Shown here in pieces: positions 25,455 through 35,112 of a stretch of DNA of 64,000 bases. The DNA lies in contig JBLXFH010000002.1 of the NCBI GenBank assembly GCA_048262255.1, positions 806,001-870,000 on the forward strand. Direction: 5' to 3'. The stretch's first letter is position 1, and the number at the start of each line of letters is the position of its first letter. Origin of the DNA: JABMNT01 sp048262255 (GTDB lineage Bacteria > Pseudomonadota > Alphaproteobacteria > Rhodospirillales > Casp-alpha2). Both the position numbers and the translations under genes were made by a program. The notes under the pieces are model-generated. The model did no database searches and was not told the DNA's origin. It was given only the letters and a program-made list of their open reading frames with translations.

Positions 25455-26747
25455 ATGATGGAAGAGAACAAATCGAAACATCCCAGTGCCACGAAACTGG
25501 ACCGGCGGGCGTTCCTTAAATCCGGCGCTATGATCGCTGGCGGTGCGGCAGCGGCGGTAGTGCCCGGCATGGCCAACGCCAGCAACCCGGAGAACCTGCC
25601 CCCCAACATCCCGGACTGGTCTCAGGGCCTTGGCGAGGGTGTCGATGTGACCACTTATGGTATGCCTTCCGCCTATGAGAAGGGTGTTGTCCGCCGCAAT
25701 GTGGAATGGCTGACAGCCACACCGGAATCGTCCGTCAGTTTTACCCCTCTTGCCGATCTTCACGGCATCATCACCCCTAACGGGTTGCATTTCTGCCGCC
25801 ACCATGGCGGCGTCGCCGAGATTGATCCGGATGATCACCGTCTGATTATTCATGGCCTGGTCGACCGCGAACTGATGTTCTCGATGAAGGACATCAGACG
25901 CCTGCCGTCCGTCAGCCGCATTCATTTTATTGAATGCGCTGCCAACGGCGGTATGGAATGGCGCGGTGCCCAGTTGGAAGCCGTGCAGTTTACCCACGGC
26001 ATGATTTCGTGCTGTGAATGGACAGGTGTCAAACTCTCGATACTTCTCAACGAATGCGGCGTAAAAACCACTGGCAAATGGTTGCTGGCGGAGGGCGCCG
26101 ATGCATCAGGCATGACCCGCTCCATTCCCATGCACAAAGCCCTTGAGGATTGCCTGATTGTCTATGCGCAGAACGGCGAAATGCTGCGTCCCGAACAGGG
26201 TTATCCGTTGCGCCTGCTGGTCCCTGGCTGGGAAGGCAATATGAGCATCAAGTGGCTGCGCCGCATCGAAGTGGGTGATCAGCCCTGGCACACCCGCGAA
26301 GAAACATCAAAATACACGGACCTCATGCCGTCCGGCAAAGCCCGCCAGTTCACCTGGTTCCAGGAATGCAATTCCGTCATTACCTCACCGAGCATGGAAA
26401 AGCCGATCGATGGCAAAGGTTTTGTCGAAGTCACAGGCCTTGCCTGGACCGGGCAAGGCAAAATCAAACGGGTCGACATCTCAACCGATGGCGGCAACAA
26501 CTGGCAACCGGCACAGATTGACGGCCCCATCTTCGATAAGGCCCTGACGCGCTTCCGCTTCCCCTGGCGCTGGGATGGCAAACCCGCCCTGCTGCAAAGC
26601 CGGGCGATTGATGAGACAGGTTATGTCCAGCCGAACTTTGCCGATTTGCGCGCCCTGCGCGGCGAATGGTCAATTTATCACAACAATTCCATCCATACCT
26701 GGAAGGTTAACACAGGAGGCGATGTTGAAAATGTTCAGCTTTCGTAA
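25455..26747 (+). CDS. soxC: SoxC, molybdenum subunit of sulfane dehydrogenase
   Basis: 430 residues with a Tat signal (DRRAFLKSGAMIAGGAAAAVVPGMANA), as expected for a cofactor-loaded export. The sulfite-oxidase-type Moco domain carries the ligand Cys in HFIECAANGGMEWRG; the dimerisation domain follows from ~300 (VEVTGLAWTGQGKIKRVDIS). With SoxD it oxidises SoxY-bound sulfane sulfur, so the organism should run the complete Sox pathway without stored sulfur globules. GGGAG precedes two tandem ATGs; 25455 is taken. Confidence 0.95.
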   Translation: MMEENKSKHPSATKLDRRAFLKSGAMIAGGAAAAVVPGMANASNPENLPPNIPDWSQGLGEGVDVTTYGMPSAYEKGVVRRNVEWLTATPESSVSFTPLADLHGIITPNGLHFCRHHGGVAEIDPDDHRLIIHGLVDRELMFSMKDIRRLPSVSRIHFIECAANGGMEWRGAQLEAVQFTHGMISCCEWTGVKLSILLNECGVKTTGKWLLAEGADASGMTRSIPMHKALEDCLIVYAQNGEMLRPEQGYPLRLLVPGWEGNMSIKWLRRIEVGDQPWHTREETSKYTDLMPSGKARQFTWFQECNSVITSPSMEKPIDGKGFVEVTGLAWTGQGKIKRVDISTDGGNNWQPAQIDGPIFDKALTRFRFPWRWDGKPALLQSRAIDETGYVQPNFADLRALRGEWSIYHNNSIHTWKVNTGGDVENVQLS

Positions 26748-27378
26748 AACACTGATTGCTGCCGCCTGCGCCATATCGGCTCTTTCTGCAGGACCCGCCG
26801 CAGCCGCTGAGAGACTCAATATCGGAACTCCCGTCAGCAAACAGATTATTGCCAACTGGGATATTGATGTCCGGCCCGACGGCCAAGGCCTGCCTGAAGG
26901 CCACGGCTCGGTTGCCGAGGGTGAGGAAATTTACATGGAACAATGCGCCCATTGCCATGGTGAATTTGGCGAAGGCGCAGGACGTTACCCGGAACTTATG
27001 GGCGGTTATGGCACATTGACGTCTCCCGATCCCCGTAAAACAGTCGGCAGCTATTGGCCCTATGCAACAACCCTCTATGACTACATCCGTCGCGCCATGC
27101 CTTTCGGCTATGCGCAAAGTCTGTCAAGCGATGACGTTTATGCCCTGAGCGCTTATATCCTGTGGATGAACGATGTCATTGATGAAGAAACGGTCCTCGA
27201 TTCAAATAATCTAGCAGATGTCAAAATGCCGAACCGCAACGGCTTTATTTTGCCTGACCCGCGTCCCGACGTGAACAGCGAAGCCTGCATGAGCAACTGC
27301 AAGACCGACGTCACCGTCAAATCCTTCGCCCGCAAGATTGCCGTTACGCCGGATGTGGAAAAAAACCAGACCAACTGA
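26722..27378 (+). CDS. soxD: SoxD, short monohaem cytochrome c subunit of sulfane dehydrogenase
   Basis: 218 residues with signal peptide (KTLIAAACAISALSAGPAAAA) and a single haem site CAHCH (75-79); axial Met is probably in AMPFGYAQSL. Paracoccus SoxD is a dihaem protein of nearly 400 residues, so this is the short monohaem version. AGGAGG is only two bases before the ATG at 26722, so translation may instead begin at the TTG (26725) or ATG (26731). It overlaps the soxC end by 26 bases. Confidence 0.9.
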   Translation: MLKMFSFRKTLIAAACAISALSAGPAAAAERLNIGTPVSKQIIANWDIDVRPDGQGLPEGHGSVAEGEEIYMEQCAHCHGEFGEGAGRYPELMGGYGTLTSPDPRKTVGSYWPYATTLYDYIRRAMPFGYAQSLSSDDVYALSAYILWMNDVIDEETVLDSNNLADVKMPNRNGFILPDPRPDVNSEACMSNCKTDVTVKSFARKIAVTPDVEKNQTN

Positions 27379-27717
27379 AGCATAACGGGTGCGTGGCCCG
27401 TCATCGGGGGTCGATGTGTTGAGCGCCATCTTGCGATCCCCAAAGGCGGTATTGGTTGCGGCTGACATCGCATAAATCAAGCCGCTAATCGGTTTTGGTT
27501 TTGGTCAGATATGGATTGACGCAATCAAACAGGACCGTATTTCAGGGGCTAGACAGTAAATTTGGCCCCCATTGTAACAGCTTAACTGTCCTTTCACATA
27601 AATCAGCTGGCAAATCCTGCGGGCCATTGCTGATTCCGGGAAATACACTAAAATCAATGGCATTCCACTGCCAATGGGCCCCGCTCAGCGTTCTCTCAAT
27701 TTAGTCAGGACAATTCC
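27379..27717. other. 339-bp intergenic region after soxD
   Basis: No gene, strong hairpin or clear promoter recognised. A minus-strand frame (27480-27211) runs through it but ends inside antisense soxD and has no family pattern. Confidence 0.4.
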
Positions 27718-28680
27718 ATGATTTCAACAGACGATATCCGGCAAGCCGCAAACCGCTTGATGGAGAAAGCCGCCATTGAAATACCGGATGATTATTTGAC
27801 CGGACTGAAAAAAGCCGCCGATGAGGAAGAAGGCGATTTATCCTCCTTTGTCCTGCAGGCCATGCTGGAAAATTACGAGGCCGCAAAAGAAGACAGCCGT
27901 GCCATGTGCGGCGATACGGGAACGCCGCGCTGGTATGTCAAATTCGGCAACGAGGCGCAGGTTGCGGGTGGCCCTATCGCCCTTGAAGAAGAGCTACGCC
28001 GAGCCACCGCTGATTCCACCAAACGCATTCCCCTCCGGCCCAACCGGGTACACCCGTTGTGGCGTACTGATAACGACAATAACGTCGGCATCGGCGCACC
28101 AGAAATTGAATATGCTTTCGAACCCGATGGCGACTGGCTTGATCTGACCACCGTCCATAAAGGGGGGCTGTTTGGCACCGATTACCGCATGCTGTTTCCG
28201 GGTGACGGCATTGAAGGAATCAAGCGCTTTTATCTGGACTCTCTAGTCGCCTTCGGTCGCCGCGGCCTCGCCTGCCAACCGGCGATTATCGGTATCGGTC
28301 TCGGCGGCTCGAAAGATACCTGCATGGTCTTGGGCAAACGCGCCGCTTGTCTGCGCGTGGTCGGCGACCGGAATCCCGATCCGAAAATCGCCGAACTGGA
28401 GCAGGAATTTAAAGAATTAGGCAATTCCATCGGCATGGGCGCCATGGGGTTTGTCGGCAAGTCGATGGTCATTGACTGTCATATTGAAGCGGGTTGCTGT
28501 CACACCGGCGGTATGCCCATGAGCGTGCACGCTTTTTGCCTGTCTTCACGCCGCGCCACCGCCCGCATTCACAGCAATGGCGCAATTGAATATCGAACGG
28601 ACCCCGAGTGGTTCACCCCTTATCAACGCAGAGAGACCGTCGAATGGTTGCCAAACAAAAACTCACGAAAGTCCGCCTGA
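27718..28680 (+). CDS. Class I fumarase / L(+)-tartrate dehydratase, alpha subunit
   Basis: 320 residues. Cysteines expected to bind the [4Fe-4S] cluster lie in AMCGDTGTP, GGSKDTCMV and IEAGCCHTGGMPMSV; MGAMGFVGKS and RPNRVHPLWR are also typical. The two-subunit class I hydratases interconvert fumarate/malate or L-tartrate/oxaloacetate. The beta gene starts inside the end of this one, so the two are coupled. Which substrate is used cannot be told from sequence alone. Confidence 0.88.
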   Translation: MISTDDIRQAANRLMEKAAIEIPDDYLTGLKKAADEEEGDLSSFVLQAMLENYEAAKEDSRAMCGDTGTPRWYVKFGNEAQVAGGPIALEEELRRATADSTKRIPLRPNRVHPLWRTDNDNNVGIGAPEIEYAFEPDGDWLDLTTVHKGGLFGTDYRMLFPGDGIEGIKRFYLDSLVAFGRRGLACQPAIIGIGLGGSKDTCMVLGKRAACLRVVGDRNPDPKIAELEQEFKELGNSIGMGAMGFVGKSMVIDCHIEAGCCHTGGMPMSVHAFCLSSRRATARIHSNGAIEYRTDPEWFTPYQRRETVEWLPNKNSRKSA

Positions 28681-29321
28681 GCACAACCCCAGACGACGCG
28701 GCGCTGCGCGCGCTGAACATCGGTGACATCGTGTATCTGGACGGGTTCGTCTATACGGCCCGCGAAGGCGTCTATAAAAAGGTACTGGAAGATGGTGCTC
28801 CCATGCCGGTACCCTTGCCCGAACTGAGCGGTGCGAATTTCCATTGCTCCCCCGCCGCCTCTCAAGAAGACGACGGCCGTTTTACGGTCAGTGCTGTTAC
28901 AGCAACCGCCTCTTTCCGGTTTTCCAAATGGCTCGACCGTTGGTTTGCCGCTTCCGGAGCAAAGCTGATTATCGGTAAGGGCGGCATGACCTCAAAAGAC
29001 TATAAACAGATGTTTGTGCCGAATGGTGCAATCTATCTGACTACCGTCGGTTACGGCACAGGCGCCCTGCTGGGCCGCGGCGTCAAGCATGTGCATTCCG
29101 CCAACTGGCTGGAAGAACTGGGTATTGCCCAGGCCATGTGGGTGCTGGAGGTGGAGAACTTCGGCCCGTTTATTGTCGATAGCGATCTCGACGGCAACAG
29201 CCTGTTCGAGCGTGAAAACGCTAAAATTAATGCCGGCCTCAAAACAGCCTATGAAGGCACCCGACCGGCCACATTAAAACGCTATGGCGAGACGGATGAC
29301 CGCAACGACGAGGTCATTTAA
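28644..29321 (+). CDS. Class I fumarase / L(+)-tartrate dehydratase, beta subunit
   Basis: 225 residues from the ATG at 28644 (AGAGAG upstream), overlapping the alpha gene by 37 bases. Visible: LRALNIGDIVYLDGFVYTARE, IIGKGGMTSKDY, and the C-terminal VLEVENFGPFIVDSDLDGNSLFE, the pattern of the C-terminal domain of class I fumarases/TtdB. It completes the active site with the iron-sulfur alpha subunit. Confidence 0.88.
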   Translation: MVAKQKLTKVRLSTTPDDAALRALNIGDIVYLDGFVYTAREGVYKKVLEDGAPMPVPLPELSGANFHCSPAASQEDDGRFTVSAVTATASFRFSKWLDRWFAASGAKLIIGKGGMTSKDYKQMFVPNGAIYLTTVGYGTGALLGRGVKHVHSANWLEELGIAQAMWVLEVENFGPFIVDSDLDGNSLFERENAKINAGLKTAYEGTRPATLKRYGETDDRNDEVI

Positions 29322-29437
29322 ATACGCAACTCCAATTTTATTCATATTTACAAAGAGAGATTTGTTTAAAAACCTGACCAATTCAAATAGTATGCATACA
29401 ATAATACACTGTTTTGTTTTGAATTGAGGTGTTCGTT

Positions 29438-29854
29438 TTGCCAAAAAATCTATGGGACCAGAAACTGTCCAATCTCAAAGTCCTCGTAGTGGATGATGAA
29501 TTGGTTATCCGATCCATGATTGAATATTCCTTGCAGGCGATGAGCATCAAGGACATCACACTGGCCGTTGACGGGGCAAAGGCGTTCGACATTCTTGAAA
29601 CAGCCGCCACGCCTTTCGATCTTGTGATCTGTGACTGGATGATGCCCGTCATGGACGGGATAAATTTTGTCAAAAAAGTCAGAGCCATGGAATACAATAC
29701 GAAAATCCTCATGCTTACAGGCAAGGCCACAGCAGATGCGGTTCGTGAAGCGATAAGCGCCGGAGCCAACTCCTATGTTGTCAAACCGTTCACAGCAGAT
29801 GATCTCTACGGCAAGATTCGTACCGTTTTGAAAGACCCAGAAAAAAATTCATAA
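29438..29854 (+). CDS. Stand-alone CheY-like receiver protein (TTG start)
   Basis: About 138 residues made of one receiver domain. Acidic pair in VLVVDDELV, phosphoacceptor Asp in VICDWMMPVMDG, Thr in LMLTGKAT, Lys in YVVKPF. A TTG at 29438 has GAGG eight bases upstream; a GTG at 29429 overlaps that GAGG and is less likely. With no output domain it probably acts by protein contact or in a phosphorelay. No kinase is adjacent. Confidence 0.8.
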   Translation: MPKNLWDQKLSNLKVLVVDDELVIRSMIEYSLQAMSIKDITLAVDGAKAFDILETAATPFDLVICDWMMPVMDGINFVKKVRAMEYNTKILMLTGKATADAVREAISAGANSYVVKPFTADDLYGKIRTVLKDPEKNS

Positions 29855-30001
29855 AAGCCGGCTTTGGTGGCAAGACCCATGCAATTTTATAGGACCGTTC
29901 ACAACCGCCTCAAACCACATCCCCTCCCAAACGCAGGGAAATAACTGTGTGCCGAAAATCCAACACGCTTTACTTTTTTGGTGTCAATTTATAACATATT
30001 G

Positions 30002-30030
30002 TTGACAATTTATAAAAACACAAATACTTT
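30002..30030 (+). promoter_or_regulatory. Sigma-70-type promoter for the TPR-sulfotransferase gene
   Basis: TTGACA (30002-30007), 17 bases, TACTTT (30025-30030). The leader to the GTG start would be about 118 nt and includes an isolated AAGGAGG at 30062 with no good reading frame after it. Confidence 0.5.
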
Positions 30031-30155
30031 AGGTCGATAAGATAGAATTATAACTATCACAAGGAGGTCTTTCGCTACGTCTTAGTAACGGAAAGGGCCT
30101 AACTTGTATTCAGACCATCCCCCCTTGATTGCAAAGAACATGAGGAGTGCCTCAT

Positions 30156-32030
30156 GTGAATCGAAATGAACGCCGTCAAAGGGATAAACAAAACAGAATC
30201 AAGCATGCCGGAAAACCGCAGAATATACGTGGACAACCGGCATCAATCGTTGTTTCTTGCCTTTTGTCCCAGGCGCTGCAACAGTCACGTGCAGGCGCAC
30301 TTAAAAAGGCTGCCGAGACCTGCCGCCACGCTCTGAAAATTACGCCGGAACATACCGACGCCCTTTACCTCCATGGCATGATTTGTCTGGAAATGGGAAA
30401 AGCCCCAGCGGCTGTGAAATCGCTGAAAAAGGCCCATCTTAACGCCCCTAACAACGTTGATATACTTTTTGGCCTTGGTACGGCCTATCTTGTTCTTGAA
30501 AGCCTGGATGTCGCCGCAACATATTTCCAAAAAGCCATCGATCTGAACCCGAACATCGCTAAACTGCATAACAATCTGGGGAATGTGTTTTTTGAACTGG
30601 GCAGACTTGAGGATTCAATCCTGTCCTATGAACAGGCCATCCGGCTGCAGCCTGACTACGCCAATGCCTATAACAACTTTGGCGTCGCCCTGAAAAGTCT
30701 GAACCGGCCGGACGAAGCCCTCGTCTGTTTTCAAAAAGCCCTGTCACTTGAACCGGCCAATGCCGACGGACATATTAATCTGGGCAACATCCTGAGCGAT
30801 CTTAATCAACCACTTTCCGCACTGGATAGTTATCGTCAGGCTGTCACTCTGGCGCCAAACCGCGCCGAAGCCCATCGACATTTCGGTAATACGCTTCATG
30901 AACTGGGGCGGATCGATAGCGCCATTGAAAGCTACCGACAAGCCCTGGCTCTGGAACCCGGCCATGCGGAAACGCACCGCTATCTGGCGACCGCCAAAAC
31001 ATTCTCTGCCAAGGACAATGAGTTAAAGGCCATGCAGGCGCTTTATCGCCAACGCCCGAAAAAAGAGGCCGACAGAATGCATCTGGCCTTCGCACTGGGC
31101 AAAGCCTATGAAGACCTCGGGCGCTATGAAGCGGCTTTTGACCATTACCTTGTCGCCAACAAAATCCGCCGCAAATCCATCAGTTTTTCCATAGAAAACG
31201 AGACCCGCAAATTTCAACGCATCCAGCAGGTGTTTTCAAAAGCCTTCCTGGACGCCCATGGGGGGGCCGGTTTTTCCGATGCCGCTCCCATCTTCATTCT
31301 CGGTATGCCTCGATCAGGTACCACACTGGTTGAACAAATTCTGGCTAGCCATCCACGGGTCTTTGGCGCGGGCGAGTTGGAAGTGTTGCAACAAACCGTC
31401 ACGGCGCATCTGGAGGCACTTCAAAACGTCGGACAGGCGCCCGCCGCTTTTGACATCAGTGAACAGGACATCACCAATCTTGGTCTTGCCTATTATCACA
31501 AGACGAAGGCCCTGATGGGCGCCGCTGAAATCGTCACCGATAAAATGCCCGCCAATTTCCAATACATCGGTTTGATCAAACTGATGCTTCCCAATGCGCG
31601 GATTGTGCATTGCCGCCGCGATCCCTACGACACCTGCTTGTCGCTGTTCAAGAATTACTTTTCCACGAGCGCCATCGGCTATGCCTACGATTTGGAAGAA
31701 CTGGGCCAATACTACAGGCTCTATCAAGACCTAATGGATCATTGGAACTCCGTGTTGCCCGGTTTCATTCATGACCTTCATTACGAAGATTTGATCTCCA
31801 ATCAGGAACAACAAACAAGAGACCTGCTGACGTTTTGTGGCCTTGAATGGAATACCGCCTGCTTGGAGTTCCATAAGTCGAAACGCCCGGTGAGAACCGC
31901 CAGCGCCACCCAGGTCCGCCGCGCCCTCCATACTGGCTCGGTCCGTAGCTGGACCCACTACGAACACCAGTTGGCACCGCTCTTTGAGGCTATGGGTGCG
32001 GAAGAAGCGCAGATGGACAGGCTACACTGA
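30156..32030 (+). CDS. TPR-repeat protein fused to a sulfotransferase domain (GTG start)
   Basis: 624 residues from the GTG at 30156, which has GAGGAG eight bases upstream; a GTG at 30147 overlaps that site. A basic N-terminus is followed by about eight tetratricopeptide repeats (~50-285, e.g. AKLHNNLGNVFFELGRLEDS) and a sulfotransferase domain from ~370. Its PAPS 5'-phosphosulfate loop is ILGMPRSGTTLVEQIL, and HCRRDPYDTCLSLFKNYF gives the 3'-phosphate region. Such proteins sulfate proteins or glycans. No signal peptide is seen, so action in the cytoplasm is likely. The acceptor is unknown. Confidence 0.85.
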   Translation: MNRNERRQRDKQNRIKHAGKPQNIRGQPASIVVSCLLSQALQQSRAGALKKAAETCRHALKITPEHTDALYLHGMICLEMGKAPAAVKSLKKAHLNAPNNVDILFGLGTAYLVLESLDVAATYFQKAIDLNPNIAKLHNNLGNVFFELGRLEDSILSYEQAIRLQPDYANAYNNFGVALKSLNRPDEALVCFQKALSLEPANADGHINLGNILSDLNQPLSALDSYRQAVTLAPNRAEAHRHFGNTLHELGRIDSAIESYRQALALEPGHAETHRYLATAKTFSAKDNELKAMQALYRQRPKKEADRMHLAFALGKAYEDLGRYEAAFDHYLVANKIRRKSISFSIENETRKFQRIQQVFSKAFLDAHGGAGFSDAAPIFILGMPRSGTTLVEQILASHPRVFGAGELEVLQQTVTAHLEALQNVGQAPAAFDISEQDITNLGLAYYHKTKALMGAAEIVTDKMPANFQYIGLIKLMLPNARIVHCRRDPYDTCLSLFKNYFSTSAIGYAYDLEELGQYYRLYQDLMDHWNSVLPGFIHDLHYEDLISNQEQQTRDLLTFCGLEWNTACLEFHKSKRPVRTASATQVRRALHTGSVRSWTHYEHQLAPLFEAMGAEEAQMDRLH

Positions 32031-32166
32031 AAGGCGGCACGCAAAGCGATTCGAATTAGGCCAGTTCCTGTGCTGCCAAACCGTTCACAGCCGATAACGG
32101 CACCGACACGAATCGAACGGTTATCACAGATACCCTATCCGAATTGAGAAGCCCCATAACGCCCAG

Positions 32167-33429
32167 CTATTCGGCGGCAGCCGGCTCAACCGACGGAGAA
32201 GGCAGTTGCCGGGGCAGGATGACAACCGCCGCAAGGATCACAACGGCGGCACCGGCTAAAATCAAAAACAGGGTATCGAACCCCCAGTTCTGGTAGACAA
32301 AGGCAATTAGCGGCAACGTCAGCGCCAGGACTGTGAAGCTCACCACATAACGCACCCCGTAAATACGCGCCCGGTACGCCCCTTTGGCGGTCTTTCCAAT
32401 CATATAGTCATTGATCGGTATCTGACCAAAGGCCCCAAGCATAAACCCAAAGGCCACCGCCAGTGCCGCCCCGTCCGTCAGCCCCGGCATTGCTGTGAAA
32501 AAGACGATCTGTATCGTCGCCACGGCCATGAACACCCGACGCGGACCAAAGCGGTCCAGCAGACTGCCGACCACCAGTTGCGCGATTGAAGCCACAGCAA
32601 AAACGATGAAGGCCAGAGAGCCGATCACCGTCGCCACATCGCTCTGACCAAGGAATGTCATTTTGTCTGTCACAGCCGACAGCTCAACGGCAAGCCCCTG
32701 CAGCCTTTCATCGAAAATTTTCGGCAAGGCAAAGGTTGTCGATTGAAAAATAATGGACGAGACTGCGGTAGTCAGAAAGATGATTGCCGAGACCCGTAGC
32801 AACAGGGTTTTATAGGAAGATGATACGGTTTCAGGGGTTTCTGGTCCGGCCGCCTTTATGGCCTTGCGTTCCATATGAATATCCGACCAGCGCAGGCCCA
32901 AATATAAAAAACCGATGACCATTGAAAACAGGCCCGGTAAAATAAAAGCCATGCGCCAACCACTGTTGTCGATCATGTAACCGGTGATCAGCGCCGCACA
33001 GGCAACCCCGAGATTTCCCCAAACGCCGTTTGCGGCAATGCGCATCCCGGTGTTGCGCCATTTCATGGTGACAATGGCAAGGCCGACGGGATGATAAATC
33101 GCCGCGAACATGCCAATCACAAACAGGCCAATACCGATTTGCAAAGGCGTTTGAGAATACCCCGTGGCGATGGCGGCAAGGCCAATGCCAAAGAAAAATA
33201 CGCACATCATGCCATCCCGGCTCCATTTGTCGGCCAACCAGCCCGCCGGCAGGGAAAACAGACCAAAGGCGAAAAAGCCCGGTGTCGCATAAGCAATCAG
33301 TTCAGCATAACCCATTTGCCATTCCCGATACAGCACCAGAGCCGCAACCGTTGCGAAGATCAGCGTGAACAGATGATCCAGAAAATGACCTATGTTCAGC
33401 AGCAAAAAATATGTGCGATCCCGGTTCAT
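32167..33429 (-). CDS. MFS transporter
   Basis: 420 residues with 12 hydrophobic segments and a long central loop (~195-215). The motif GWLADKWSRDGMMCVFF after helix 2 is MFS motif A. The N-terminus (LLLNIGHFLDHLFTLIFATVA) resembles fosmidomycin-resistance-like and related permeases. The ATG is preceded by GGGGA. It is divergent from an AraC-type regulator with 125 bp between starts, a typical regulator/target arrangement. Substrate unknown. Confidence 0.85.
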   Translation of the reverse strand: MNRDRTYFLLLNIGHFLDHLFTLIFATVAALVLYREWQMGYAELIAYATPGFFAFGLFSLPAGWLADKWSRDGMMCVFFFGIGLAAIATGYSQTPLQIGIGLFVIGMFAAIYHPVGLAIVTMKWRNTGMRIAANGVWGNLGVACAALITGYMIDNSGWRMAFILPGLFSMVIGFLYLGLRWSDIHMERKAIKAAGPETPETVSSSYKTLLLRVSAIIFLTTAVSSIIFQSTTFALPKIFDERLQGLAVELSAVTDKMTFLGQSDVATVIGSLAFIVFAVASIAQLVVGSLLDRFGPRRVFMAVATIQIVFFTAMPGLTDGAALAVAFGFMLGAFGQIPINDYMIGKTAKGAYRARIYGVRYVVSFTVLALTLPLIAFVYQNWGFDTLFLILAGAAVVILAAVVILPRQLPSPSVEPAAAE

Positions 33430-33554
33430 GCCTGTGTCCCCATTTCGTTATTCCTGAGCCCAATTGACGGTCAGAATACCCTTGGCCTGATTGCGATGTC
33501 CTGCCATATTTCATCGTGTTTCAGTCAAAATGTGATTTCCCTCAAGAGGCTTTT

Positions 33555-34340
33555 ATGGAGACCCAACACAGCCGCAGCACGGATCCGAAGGATTTTCAGG
33601 ATTTACCTCAACCGATTGGCGCCATGTCGAAACAGTTTATCGATGGCGCTGAAATTCCGCTGCATACCCACACCCGGGATCAATTGCTTTATGCCCGCAA
33701 CGGAATTATGCGGCTGCGCACAGCGCAGGATGCCTGGGTGGTCCCGCCGGACAGAGCCATCTATATCCCTGCCGGAACGCCCCATTCCGTCCATATTCAC
33801 GGAGATGTCGACATGCGCACTTTGTATATCGACACAAAGGCTTCGCAGCAGGCGCCTCGCGATATATCCGTGATCGCGGTTTCCAATTTACTGCGCGAAT
33901 TGATCTTTTCGCTGAGTGAAGAGCCCGTAACCTATGACCGCAACAGCCGGGCCGGACACATCGCACAACTGATTGAAGATGAAATCATCCATGCCCGCGA
34001 CGTCTCTCTGAGCGTTCCTCTGCCGAAAGACCCGAGACTGCAGCGCCTGTGCGCTGAACTTCTCGCCGCCCCATCGGACCGCCGGACGCTCGACGGCTGG
34101 GCGGAAATGAGTGGTGCCTCGACACGAACCTTAGCCCGTCTGTTCGAGAATGAACTGGGTATGAGCTTCATTCAATGGCGCCAACGCATTCGCTTTCACA
34201 ATGCTCTTGAAGCCCTCTCCTTTGGCGAACCCATTTCCCAGGTCGCCCGGAAAAACGGTTATAAAAGCGCCAGTGCTTTCTCCGCTGCCTTTATGAAAGT
34301 CATGGGACGTCCACCTTCCAAGATATCCGCAAAAAGCTAA
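33555..34340 (+). CDS. AraC-family regulator with N-terminal cupin domain
   Basis: 261 residues from the ATG at 33555, with GAGG five bases upstream. Residues ~25-100 form a cupin (IPLHTHTRDQLLYARNG; PAGTPHSVHIHGDVDMRTLYI). The C-terminal ~100 residues hold two helix-turn-helix units, with RTLARLFENELGMSFIQWRQ and the family signature ending SQVARKNGYKSASAFSAAF. It probably senses a small ligand and controls the divergent MFS gene. Confidence 0.88.
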   Translation: METQHSRSTDPKDFQDLPQPIGAMSKQFIDGAEIPLHTHTRDQLLYARNGIMRLRTAQDAWVVPPDRAIYIPAGTPHSVHIHGDVDMRTLYIDTKASQQAPRDISVIAVSNLLRELIFSLSEEPVTYDRNSRAGHIAQLIEDEIIHARDVSLSVPLPKDPRLQRLCAELLAAPSDRRTLDGWAEMSGASTRTLARLFENELGMSFIQWRQRIRFHNALEALSFGEPISQVARKNGYKSASAFSAAFMKVMGRPPSKISAKS

Positions 34341-34439
34341 AACTTGGGGAACCCGATCATTCGAAGATAGCCGGTGATCCATTGGCCCGCTTAAGCCGTA
34401 TAAACTCACATCTAAACGATACGAGCGATAGGTATAGCC

Positions 34440-35033
34440 ATGCGCGCCTTCAGAACTCCGTTATTTGCCCTGCTTGGATTACTTGCCCTTACCGGCTGTT
34501 CCGTATTTGGAGACGTCAGCGTTAAAGAGGTTCCGTTTGAGGTGCTGATAACGGATGGAGATTATGAAGTACGCCGCTATGAACGCCTGACTCTGGTAAG
34601 CACAGATATGCCAGAGGGCATGGGCAGCGCATCTTCTCCTTTCTACAAACTCTTTGATTACATTTCCGGTAATAACGATAAAACGCAAGACATCGCCATG
34701 ACGGCACCTGTCATCATGAATCAAGCCGGGCCGACGACCGACGCAATGTCGTTTGTCTTGCCCGTTGACTTATCACTGAATACAGCACCTACTCCCATAG
34801 ATTCAGACGTAAAAATTACAGAGCTCCATGATTATACGGTTGCGGTTATCCGCTTCAGCGGATTTCTTAACCAAGACACCATATCCACACATCTGGCATT
34901 GCTGGAAACCTGGATTGCCGACAGAGGTTTGACTATAACGGGTGAAGCAAAAGCCGCAGGCTATAATCCGCCCTTCACTCTTCCTTTTTTGCGACGCAAC
35001 GAGGCTCTCATTCCGGTCAAGGGGCCCTTTTAG
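34440..35033 (+). CDS. SOUL-family haem-binding lipoprotein
   Basis: 197 residues with a lipoprotein signal (FALLGLLALTGC; lipidation at the Cys). The mature part has the SOUL/HBP pattern: EVPFEVLITDGDYEVRRYE, FYKLFDYISGNN, IAMTAPVIM, AVIRFSGFL, and AAGYNPPFTLPFLRRNE. Bacterial SOUL proteins may bind haem; function is not established. AGG precedes the ATG at a good distance. Confidence 0.88.
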   Translation: MRAFRTPLFALLGLLALTGCSVFGDVSVKEVPFEVLITDGDYEVRRYERLTLVSTDMPEGMGSASSPFYKLFDYISGNNDKTQDIAMTAPVIMNQAGPTTDAMSFVLPVDLSLNTAPTPIDSDVKITELHDYTVAVIRFSGFLNQDTISTHLALLETWIADRGLTITGEAKAAGYNPPFTLPFLRRNEALIPVKGPF

Positions 35034-35112
35034 AAAACAGATGAGAGTCTACAAAACGGTAATCAGCAACACGCTTCACCTCAAACCTGTATTTATAGAG
35101 ATGGTTAAAATA

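Noticed and set aside
25440..25997. 185-codon minus-strand frame within soxC
   Set aside because: Antisense shadow; its product shows no domain pattern, and soxC is certain.
27211..27480. Minus-strand frame overlapping the soxD end and the following gap
   Set aside because: Half of it is antisense to soxD and the remainder has no recognisable family; possible old remnant, but not supportable.
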